Assembly (NCBI GenBank): GCA_902767175.1 | Contig: CACXGH010000140.1 | Location: forward strand, 1-25,398 | DNA length: 25,398 bases | Reading direction: 5' to 3' | DNA from: an uncultured Ruminococcus sp. | Lineage (GTDB): Bacteria > Bacillota > Clostridia > Oscillospirales > Acutalibacteraceae | Part shown: positions 16,369 through 23,579 of the stretch, piece after piece | Position numbering within the stretch: the first letter of the stretch is position 1 | How the letters are laid out: each line of letters opens with the position of its first letter | The notes under the pieces: model-generated | The model's database searches: none | What the model was told of the DNA's origin: nothing | Seen by the model: the letters and a program-made list of their open reading frames with translations, nothing else | Position numbers and translations under genes: made by a program

Positions 16369-16377
16369 TCCGCTCTG
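16338..16377 (-). terminator. Terminator or attenuator between terD and the ATP-grasp gene
   Basis: On the minus strand, CAGAGCGGAAAT pairs with ATTTCTGCTCTG (one G-T pair), loop of 9 nt, followed by TTTTTTGTG. It is a strong intrinsic terminator in the middle of the same-strand cluster, so it probably lowers transcription of the biosynthetic genes relative to terD. Confidence 0.85.
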
Positions 16378-16399
16378 CATTCGTTATTTTTTCAGTCGG

Positions 16400-16990
16400 T
16401 CATCTGAATTTGTTCATAAGCTCACCTACGCTGTTATCCTTAGTAGGCTGACCTATTGCATTGAACTTCCATGTACCGTTATAGCGGTATATCTCTCCGA
16501 ATACCATAGCCGTCATATCCTGATACTGTCCATCAAGATTGTATCTGCACATCTCGCTGCCCTTATCGTCAGATATTCTGATATAGGCATTCTGGAGCTG
16601 CCCGAAATGCTGTCCTCTTTCACGGGCTTTATAGATATTAACGACAAAAATAATCTTGTCATAAACAGAAGGAAGCTTGTCAAGCTCAACTATTATCTGT
16701 TCGGCATCACCTGTACCTGCGCCTGTAAGATTATCACCGAGATGCTGTACCGTGCGGCTGTCATGGGTAAGGTTATTGAAATATACAACGTCAGATGAGC
16801 TGACTACCTTTCCGTTCTGGCACAGGAATGCAGATGCATCACAGTCTATTTCCTGAGGCTTCTTTTTTAAGAAAAAACCCTTGGTAAGCTTAGCTTCATC
16901 CCAGCCAAGTCCTACAATCACCTTGGTAAGACTGCCGCCTGATGATTTGCGAAGCTCTACCTTCTGACCCTTCTGCAGATTAACTGCCAT
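16400..16990 (-). CDS. terD: TerD-family Ca2+-binding stress protein (divergent copy)
   Basis: The 196-residue TerD-domain protein begins MAVNLQKGQKVEL. TerD proteins bind Ca2+ through conserved acidic residues. This copy has EIDCDASAFL (47-56) where the neighbour has FDFDLDASAFL, an extra basic stretch (LKKKPQ), and GDNLTGAGTGDAE (85-97), in which one Asp of the usual GDDE is Ala. Ca2+ binding may therefore be altered. The end has the conserved GEIYRYNGTWKFNAIGQ. It has an AAAGGAGTGAG ribosome binding site and lies 28 bp after the other terD gene. The Ter system is linked to resistance to tellurite, phage and membrane stress; the exact role here is unknown. Confidence 0.95.
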   Translation of the reverse strand: MAVNLQKGQKVELRKSSGGSLTKVIVGLGWDEAKLTKGFFLKKKPQEIDCDASAFLCQNGKVVSSSDVVYFNNLTHDSRTVQHLGDNLTGAGTGDAEQIIVELDKLPSVYDKIIFVVNIYKARERGQHFGQLQNAYIRISDDKGSEMCRYNLDGQYQDMTAMVFGEIYRYNGTWKFNAIGQPTKDNSVGELMNKFR

Positions 16991-17018
16991 ACTATCTCAC
17001 TCCTTTGAAACGGTTATC

Positions 17019-17597
17019 TTATACATTAACTCCGAAGTTCTGGCAAAGTGCATACAGACCGCCGCTGAAGCCGCTGCCGATAGCATTGAACTTCCACTCG
17101 TTGTTATAACGATAGATCTCACCTACAACAACTGCAGTCTCAATTGAGAAGTCCTCACCAAGATCATAGCGGATAATCTCGGTACCTGTTGTCTGGTCAA
17201 TGATATGGATATAAGCGTTGCTGACCTGACCGAAGTTCTGATGACGGGTATCTGCATCATAGATAGTTACTGTGAATGCAATTCTGCTGATGTTATCAGG
17301 AACAAGACTGAGATCGACCTGTATTACTTCGTCATCACCTGTACCTGTGCCTGTTGTATTATCGCCTGTATGGCAAACACAGCCTGATGAATGCTTGAGG
17401 TTGCTGTAGAAGATGAAATCCTGATCGCTGAATACCTTGCCGTTGTCGCCGCAGAGGAAAGCTGATGCATCAAGGTCGAAATCAAAGCCGCCGTCATACT
17501 TGTTAGTATCCCAGCCAAGACCTACGACTATCTTGGAAAGTCCGGGGTTGCCCTTTGTAAGATCTACCTTCTGTCCTTTTGATAAGTTAACTGCCAT
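17019..17597 (-). CDS. terD: TerD-family Ca2+-binding stress protein (canonical copy)
   Basis: The 192-residue TerD-domain protein keeps the full Ca2+-binding set: GWDTNKYDGGFDFDLDASAF (29-47) and GDNTTGTGTGDDE (78-90). The conserved GEIYRYNNEWKFNAIGSGF follows near the C-terminus. The ribosome binding site is strong (ACAGGAGGTAACA). It follows the Ca2+ ATPase gene after a 58-bp gap that contains a hairpin, and precedes the second terD. The pairing of TerD with a calcium pump fits a calcium-linked stress response, as inferred for Ter systems. Confidence 0.96.
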   Translation of the reverse strand: MAVNLSKGQKVDLTKGNPGLSKIVVGLGWDTNKYDGGFDFDLDASAFLCGDNGKVFSDQDFIFYSNLKHSSGCVCHTGDNTTGTGTGDDEVIQVDLSLVPDNISRIAFTVTIYDADTRHQNFGQVSNAYIHIIDQTTGTEIIRYDLGEDFSIETAVVVGEIYRYNNEWKFNAIGSGFSGGLYALCQNFGVNV

Positions 17598-17617
17598 TTT
17601 TGTTACCTCCTGTGTTA

Positions 17618-17653
17618 AAAATTATTATAAACAGAATTTTTCTTCATTCTGTT
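17618..17653 (-). terminator. Weak terminator/attenuator between the Ca2+ ATPase and terD genes
   Basis: On the minus strand, AACAGAAT pairs with ATTCTGTT (8 bp, 8-nt loop), then TATAATAATTTTT. The stem is short and AT-rich, so partial termination or 3'-end stabilisation is more likely than a full stop. Confidence 0.55.
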
Positions 17654-17655
17654 AT

Positions 17656-20292
17656 TTACTTGCTTTTTGATTTTCTGATCGCCTTTGTTATTGCCTTGCG
17701 GATCATATCTATCGGAATAACCATGATAGAAAGACCAAGACATATCAGCCAATGAACGGGACCGAGAGGAGTTACGCCGAGGAAATCACCGCCAAAGGAG
17801 ATGAATATTGCCTGCATTGCAAAAATCGCAAGCATTACGGCGATGAAGCTCTTGTTTCTGCCGATATGCTCAAATACATTGATATGCTCTGTACGGGCAT
17901 TGAAGCCGTTCCATGTTATTGCCATCATAAATGTTGCAAACAGAGCGGAACGCAGACCTATCTGTATACCGTCGTTGTCTATGACATTTTTCAGATCACC
18001 GAACCAATTTGAGATGAACGGGATAAACATGATGCCGAGACAGATAAATGTGATATAAAGAGAGGTTATAAGAATCTGAATAAACATAGGCTTTGTAACT
18101 ATGCTCTCAGTTCTCGGTACGGGCTTATCCTTCATATACTCCTTGAGTGCAGGCTCACTGCCGAAGGCAATAGCCGCAAGAGTATCCATTGCAAGGTTGA
18201 TAAGAAGGAGCTGAACGACTGTAAGAACAACGTTGCAGCCGAAGAGCGGGCCTAAGAAGCAGATAAGAACTGCTGCGACATTGACTGTAAGCTGGAAAAT
18301 AAGGAACTTGCGAATGCTCTTGAACATTGTTCTGCCGTAGAGGATAGCCTTTTCGATAGACGAGAAGTTATCATCAAGAATTGTGATATCTCCGGCTTCC
18401 TTGGCAACCTCAGTACCGCTGCCCATTGCAAAGCCGACATCGGCTTTTTTAAGCGCAGGAGAGTCGTTAACTCCGTCACCTGTCATACCGACAACATAGT
18501 CAAGCTCCTGAGCGCATCTTACAAGACGGCTCTTGTCTGTCGGCAAAGCACGGGATACGACTCTGAGTCTGGGAAGAATTTCCTTAAGCTCATCGTCTGT
18601 CTTTTCTGCAAGCTCTGCTGATGTAAGTGCAACATCATCATTAGAGGTAAGAAGACCTGCCTCCTTAGCAATAGCACAGGCAGTCTCTTTTCTGTCACCT
18701 GTTACCATAACTACCTGAATGCCTGCGTTCTGAACCTCTTTGATAGCCTCGATAGCTTCGGGTCTTACATTGTCACGGATACTGATAACACATACAAGTG
18801 TCAGCTCACCGTCAGCATTGTCGTCCTCTGCCTTTGCTACTGCGAGCAGACGCATGGATCTGCCTGCCTGTGTGTCGATATATGAGGTAAGATAATTCTT
18901 TTCTGTAAGCTTCTTTACCTGACCCTTATCATCAACAAAGGTCGTGCATCTATCGAGTATTTTCTCAGGAGCGCCCTTGATATAGGTAACGGTCTTGCCG
19001 TCACGTTTGATAGTAACGCTCGAATATTTCTTGGCGGAGTCGAAGGGGTTAAATGCTTTAACATCTTCTTTTGCAAGTTTGTTTACTGCATCTGCTGATA
19101 CAAGGTATGACATAAGAGCGCGGTCGGTACTGTTGCCGCCGAGAATAGCTCCTTCACTTGCAACTGCGCTGTTGTTGATTCCGATACCTGTGATAACATC
19201 GAGTGCGAGAGGTCCCGGCATCTTTGAGAGCTTATCGAATACAGTGACATTTCCTGTTGCCATTTCAACAACAGAAAGCTTGCCTTCCGTAATTGTACCT
19301 GTTTTATCGGAGAAAAGAAGGCTCAGGCTGCCTGCTGTTTCAAGACCGTTTATCTTACGGACAAGTACATTATCCTTAGCCATCTTCATACTCTGGAATG
19401 AGAGAAGGATAGATGTAAGCATCGGCAGACCCTCCGGAACCGCACAAACTATAACCGTTACGGCTACTGTGATAGCATCAAGTCCGAGTCTGAGCCAGCC
19501 GTAAAAGTCAGACGGTGCATTGCCTGTAAGAACTGTTTTAAGGATAACTGCCACGATAATAGCAGCAGCGCCTATATAGCCGAACACTGATATCTGCTTT
19601 GCAAGCTTGGCAAGCTTTACCTGAAGAGGAGTCTTTCTTGTGTCCTCCTGTACCTCAAGAGCAAGCTCGCCGAAGAGCGTTTTATCGCCAACGACCTTTA
19701 TCTCAAGATAACCGTCACCGCCGCATACAACTGTTCCTCTGTATGCATAGTAGGGATTGAGAAGATCCTTGACATCGTATTTTTCACCCTCAACATAGGG
19801 AATCTTTTCTGCTTCTTCTGTCTCGCCGTTAAGAGCAGCCTGATCGACCTTTAGATCGCCTTTGACGACAATACCGTCAGCAGGTATCTTGTCACCTGCC
19901 TGCAGATAAATGATATCACCGACAACTACCTCGCTTACATGGATCTCAGTAAGCTTTCCGTCACGGAGTACCTTTGTTGTCTCTTTAGCCTCTTCCTCAG
20001 ACTTTAGTGCCTGAGCCTTGTTTTCCTGTTTGTGTTCACTGATCGAGGAAACACCGTTAGCAATGAGGATAGCTATAAGTATTCCGACAGGCTCAAACCA
20101 TTCAGCCTGTCCCATGCAGAAAAGCACTACCTGAACAACAAGAGCTACGAGCAGGATCATGATCATAGGATCTGTAAATCCGGCAAGTATCTTTTTCCAT
20201 AACGGGTCAGGGGGAATCTGCGTGAGTTCGTTGGTACCGTTTTGCTCACGGCTTTTTTCAACTTCTTTTGCTGTTAAACCTTTGAGTTCCAT
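17656..20292 (-). CDS. Calcium-translocating P-type ATPase, PMCA type
   Basis: The 878-residue P2-type pump has the N-terminal cation-ATPase domain, the A-domain loop NGET (155-158), PEGLP (286-290) in the ion-binding helix, the phosphorylated Asp329 in SDKTGT, KGAPE in the nucleotide domain, TGDRKETA and GDGVNDSPALKKADVGFAMG as the hinge. The C-terminal membrane helices include NLAMDTLAAIAFGSEP, whose NxxxD residues fit a single Ca2+ site. It would export Ca2+ at the expense of ATP. ATG 20292 has AAAGGAG upstream. It is the first gene behind a consensus promoter and leads into the two terD genes, linking Ca2+ homeostasis with the Ter proteins. Confidence 0.95.
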   Translation of the reverse strand: MELKGLTAKEVEKSREQNGTNELTQIPPDPLWKKILAGFTDPMIMILLVALVVQVVLFCMGQAEWFEPVGILIAILIANGVSSISEHKQENKAQALKSEEEAKETTKVLRDGKLTEIHVSEVVVGDIIYLQAGDKIPADGIVVKGDLKVDQAALNGETEEAEKIPYVEGEKYDVKDLLNPYYAYRGTVVCGGDGYLEIKVVGDKTLFGELALEVQEDTRKTPLQVKLAKLAKQISVFGYIGAAAIIVAVILKTVLTGNAPSDFYGWLRLGLDAITVAVTVIVCAVPEGLPMLTSILLSFQSMKMAKDNVLVRKINGLETAGSLSLLFSDKTGTITEGKLSVVEMATGNVTVFDKLSKMPGPLALDVITGIGINNSAVASEGAILGGNSTDRALMSYLVSADAVNKLAKEDVKAFNPFDSAKKYSSVTIKRDGKTVTYIKGAPEKILDRCTTFVDDKGQVKKLTEKNYLTSYIDTQAGRSMRLLAVAKAEDDNADGELTLVCVISIRDNVRPEAIEAIKEVQNAGIQVVMVTGDRKETACAIAKEAGLLTSNDDVALTSAELAEKTDDELKEILPRLRVVSRALPTDKSRLVRCAQELDYVVGMTGDGVNDSPALKKADVGFAMGSGTEVAKEAGDITILDDNFSSIEKAILYGRTMFKSIRKFLIFQLTVNVAAVLICFLGPLFGCNVVLTVVQLLLINLAMDTLAAIAFGSEPALKEYMKDKPVPRTESIVTKPMFIQILITSLYITFICLGIMFIPFISNWFGDLKNVIDNDGIQIGLRSALFATFMMAITWNGFNARTEHINVFEHIGRNKSFIAVMLAIFAMQAIFISFGGDFLGVTPLGPVHWLICLGLSIMVIPIDMIRKAITKAIRKSKSK

Positions 20293-20385
20293 ATCAAGAC
20301 TCCTTTAACGATCATGTTACTCCGCTAAGCCTGAAAGCTTACCGGAATACACACTTTGTACAGAATAACATCTGTCATACTTTGA

Positions 20386-20414
20386 ATTATACTATTATTG
20401 TTAATTTATGTCAA
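20386..20414 (-). promoter_or_regulatory. Promoter of the Ca2+ ATPase-ter cluster
   Basis: On the minus strand, TTGACA (20409-20414), 17-bp spacer, TATAAT (20386-20391): a perfect sigma-A promoter. The start point is expected near 20379, giving a leader of about 87 nt. Confidence 0.9.
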
Positions 20415-20501
20415 TAATAAATACCTCAAAATAAATATTATGTTACTTTTGAATCAATTTTATCATTTTAACATGATATTTTGCTTTGACTTCTCGGAAA
20501 T

Positions 20502-23387
20502 ATGCGACTTCCGCATACAAATCATCCCCGATCCGCTGTTGGAATTATTACCAAAAATTTCATAAATGTTATGTTTATTATGCAGATTTTACTTCAGATT
20601 AAACAAGGAGCAAAGCTCCAACAAGCTCGCTTGATTGGAGCGAGCTTGTTGGAGCTTTGCTCCTTGTTTAACGGCAGCTCCGATAATATGGTAGTATTTG
20701 ATAACTATTACCATTATGTCTCGGAAAACAATTATACATCTTATCCCTTCTTTGACATTTCAGGCGGTGCATATCTTGAGCTTGGAAAGGGCGTTACTGT
20801 TCAGAATTGCTATTCCTCCGCAAACGGAAGTGTCGCAGCAATCAATGCTTCAAGAATAAACCTGAACGGATGTATCATTCAGAGCAACAGAGCATGGTAT
20901 ACGGGTACATTCTATCTCAAAGGCGGCTCTTCACTTACCTCATCAAACGGTACATTATTCAAGTACAACAGAGCCAAGACAGGCGCAGCCGTCTTCTGTG
21001 AAACCGCAGGCGAAACAGTCAATATCAGCAATACAGAGATCTGCTATAACTACAACAACGATCAGGACGGCTCAACGATCAGCCTTTCCGCAGGCACACT
21101 TGATGTCGGCAGCGGAACTTCTATACATGGCAACGCTGACGGTTATTACAGTGTGAACAGCGCTATGTACATCGGCGACTCAGGAAAAGTGACATTCTCG
21201 GGAAAGCTTAATATTACGGATAATGTTACAGTATCCCATTCAGTATCGGTTTCTCCGTCTGTAACAGGAAAGCTTTGTCTGCGTGCGGACAGGACTCATG
21301 TCGGCACAGGCTTCGTCCTCGCTGTACCCTCAAGCGGTCAGTTTACAGAAAGCACATATAAAGCAATGCTTTATAAACATAATCTCTATCACCTTGCATG
21401 GAATGCTTCGAACTTCTACATAAGCGACAAAACCGCTCCGAAAGCAACTGTTGCACTAAGTTCATACAGCATTTACAAAGGTAAGTCAGTAACCATCAGA
21501 TGCTCTGCATCGGAAGGCAGCGCTCCGTATCAGTACAAGATAGATGTCAGACACAGCTCTGCTTCATCTTATACTACAATAAAGGATTTCAGCACAGCTT
21601 CAACAAAGACATGGACTCCTGCCCTCACAGGCAGCTATACCGTTCGTGTAACTGTCAGAGATTCGGGCGGAATGACTTCAACAGACGCACATACTCTGAA
21701 AGTAAACGCAGTTATCGCAGCCCTCAGAAATACATCGACCCTGTCAGTTTCATCCCTTACTGTCGGCGGCGCTGTAAGAGTAAACTGTTCGGTTACAGGC
21801 GGAGTCAAGCCCTACAAATATGCAGTTTATTATAAAAAGAGCACCGACAAATACTATAAGACTCTCAAGGCTCTGAATACTGTAAATACAGTTGCATTCA
21901 AGCCTGCATCGACCGGCAGCTACAGCATACTCGTAAAGGCAGTTGACAGCAGAGGAGTTTCATCGAACAAGACTCTCGCACTCACGGTAAAGGCAAAATA
22001 TATTGCACCTCTGACAAATAATTCTTCAATCTCCCCCTCTGTTATAGAGCTTGGAAAGGCAGTAAAGATAAACTGCGCCGCATCGGGAGGTACAGCACCA
22101 TATAAATACGCTGTTTACTATAAGAAAAGCAGCGCCAGATACTTCACGACACTCAGAAAGGCAAGCACACTTACATCTGCGGCATTCAAGCCTGCAACAG
22201 CAGGACGCTACATAATACTTGTAAAAGCAGCAGACAGCAAGGGCAATGCTAAGAGCAAGCAGCTTACACTTACTGTCAAAGCTCCCCTTAAGAACAGCTC
22301 CACAATTTCCTCTGCTTCTGTTGTTCTTGGCAGCAGCGTCACCGTAAAAGCCAATGCATCGGGAGGAACTTCACCCTATAAATATGCATACTACTACAAG
22401 AGAGCATCTTCCAGGTATTATTCTCCCGTTAAAAACTACAGCACAGTAAAGAGCGTCAATATAAAGCCTGCAGGAACAGGAAAATATACTGTACTTGTTA
22501 GGGTAAAGGACGCTAAAGGCACTGTTGCAGGAAAGACATTCACCGTTAATGTAACAGCACCTCTGAAAAACAGCTCTTCAATATCCGCCGATACAATAAC
22601 TATAGGAAAGACTATTACCATCAAGGGCAAGGCATCAGGCGGTTCTGCTCCTTATATGTACGCTTTCTACTATAAGAAATCCACCTCATCTGCCTATACA
22701 AGGCTGAGAAACTACAGCATTGCAACAACAGCAGCCTTCAAGCCTGCATCATCGGGCAAATACAGCATTATTGTAATTGTAAAGGACAACAAGGGCAGCT
22801 TTGTAAGAAAGCTCTTTACTCTGAATGTACGGGCAAAGCTTGCAAACAAGTCTGCCATATCCTCTGCCTCACTGACACTCGGCAAGAGCTTCACAGTGAC
22901 GGCTGCAGCATCAGGAGGAGCACCTGCTTACAGATACGCTGTTTATTATAAAAAGGCAGCGTCAAAAGCCTATACCGCTGTAAGAGGCTTCAGCACCAGC
23001 AAGACGATAAAGTTAAAGTCCAAGGCAGTGGGTAAATACAATATACTTGTTACTGTAAAGGATTCAGAAGGCAGCCTTGCAAGAAAGGTATTCACTGTTA
23101 CCGTCAAAGCTCCGCTAAAGAACAAATCCACCATTTCAGCAGCAAGGATAACACTCGGAAAGAGCGTTGTCATCAAAGCAGCAGGCTATGGCGGTACATC
23201 TCCATATCAATACTCTGTATACTACAAGAAGAGCACAAAGACAGCATTCTCTGAGCTGAGAAGCTACAGTGCTTCAAACAAGATAACATTTAAGCCTGTA
23301 TCAAAGGGCATATATACCCTCAGAGTAAAGGTAAAGGACGCAAAAAACAAGATTGCCGCAAAGGACCTGACCTTAAAGGTAGTGTAA
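20502..23387 (+). CDS. Surface protein with beta-helix-like region and seven Ig-like repeats; 5' end abnormal
   Basis: The open frame gives 961 residues, but the start is not convincing: ATG 20502 has no ribosome binding site, and there is no signal peptide. Residues ~57-280 look like right-handed beta-helix turns (FDISGGAYLELGKGVTVQNC, INASRINLNGCIIQSN). Residues ~309-961 hold seven repeats of ~91 residues. Each starts like LKNSSTIS, then xxLGKSVTIKAxASGGTxPYKYAVYYKK and FKPAxxGKYxILVxVKDxKG. This resembles the Tyr-rich Ig-like repeats of secreted Firmicute proteins. The frame runs through a perfect 33-bp inverted repeat (20599-20671) exactly where the N-terminal part is lost, so the gene may be 5'-truncated, rearranged or misassembled. 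No sortase signal is seen. Confidence 0.8.
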   Translation: MRLPHTNHPRSAVGIITKNFINVMFIMQILLQIKQGAKLQQARLIGASLLELCSLFNGSSDNMVVFDNYYHYVSENNYTSYPFFDISGGAYLELGKGVTVQNCYSSANGSVAAINASRINLNGCIIQSNRAWYTGTFYLKGGSSLTSSNGTLFKYNRAKTGAAVFCETAGETVNISNTEICYNYNNDQDGSTISLSAGTLDVGSGTSIHGNADGYYSVNSAMYIGDSGKVTFSGKLNITDNVTVSHSVSVSPSVTGKLCLRADRTHVGTGFVLAVPSSGQFTESTYKAMLYKHNLYHLAWNASNFYISDKTAPKATVALSSYSIYKGKSVTIRCSASEGSAPYQYKIDVRHSSASSYTTIKDFSTASTKTWTPALTGSYTVRVTVRDSGGMTSTDAHTLKVNAVIAALRNTSTLSVSSLTVGGAVRVNCSVTGGVKPYKYAVYYKKSTDKYYKTLKALNTVNTVAFKPASTGSYSILVKAVDSRGVSSNKTLALTVKAKYIAPLTNNSSISPSVIELGKAVKINCAASGGTAPYKYAVYYKKSSARYFTTLRKASTLTSAAFKPATAGRYIILVKAADSKGNAKSKQLTLTVKAPLKNSSTISSASVVLGSSVTVKANASGGTSPYKYAYYYKRASSRYYSPVKNYSTVKSVNIKPAGTGKYTVLVRVKDAKGTVAGKTFTVNVTAPLKNSSSISADTITIGKTITIKGKASGGSAPYMYAFYYKKSTSSAYTRLRNYSIATTAAFKPASSGKYSIIVIVKDNKGSFVRKLFTLNVRAKLANKSAISSASLTLGKSFTVTAAASGGAPAYRYAVYYKKAASKAYTAVRGFSTSKTIKLKSKAVGKYNILVTVKDSEGSLARKVFTVTVKAPLKNKSTISAARITLGKSVVIKAAGYGGTSPYQYSVYYKKSTKTAFSELRSYSASNKITFKPVSKGIYTLRVKVKDAKNKIAAKDLTLKVV
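20599..20671. repeat. Perfect 33-bp inverted repeat (73-bp cruciform/hairpin)
   Basis: The left arm is at 20599-20631 and the right arm at 20639-20671, with loop TGATTGG. The arms match over all 33 bp. Each arm also contains a smaller hairpin (GGAGCAAAGCTCC). It is flanked by TTAAAC / GTTTAA and has no T-tract typical of a terminator. It interrupts the expected N-terminus of a surface protein gene. It could be a REP-like mobile repeat, an invertible-segment end, or an assembly fold-back. Confidence 0.9.
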
Positions 23388-23440
23388 TTTTCCGGCAATA
23401 AATCCAATTCAATAAAACAGAAAACTGCATATAATAGAAC

Positions 23441-23485
23441 GAGTCATGGCTGAATTCGATTTGAATTCACCATGACTCATTTTTG
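23441..23485 (+). terminator. Rho-independent terminator of the Ig-repeat protein gene
   Basis: GAGTCATGG-c-TGAATTC pairs with GAATTCA-CCATGACTC around a 5-nt loop, followed by ATTTTTG. The total stem is 16 bp with one bulge, 53 bp after the stop codon. Confidence 0.9.
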
Positions 23486-23512
23486 TCTGACACAGCTGCT
23501 GTGCAGAAAATA

Positions 23513-23573
23513 ATACTAATATCAGATAGAAGGGGCGCCAAAGCTTGTCGTCAGGTCTATTTGATATTAGTAT
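23513..23573. repeat. 18-bp inverted repeat with GC-rich 25-nt loop
   Basis: ATACTAATATCAGATAGA (23513-23530) pairs with TCTATTTGATATTAGTAT (23556-23573) with a single mismatch (C-T). The loop contains GGCGCC and AAGCTTGTCGTC. It lies between convergent genes, 6 bp from the CotH gene stop. It may act as the CotH terminator, but lacks a T-tract of normal length. An intergenic repeat element or small structured RNA is an alternative. Confidence 0.65.
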
Positions 23574-23579
23574 AAAGCG

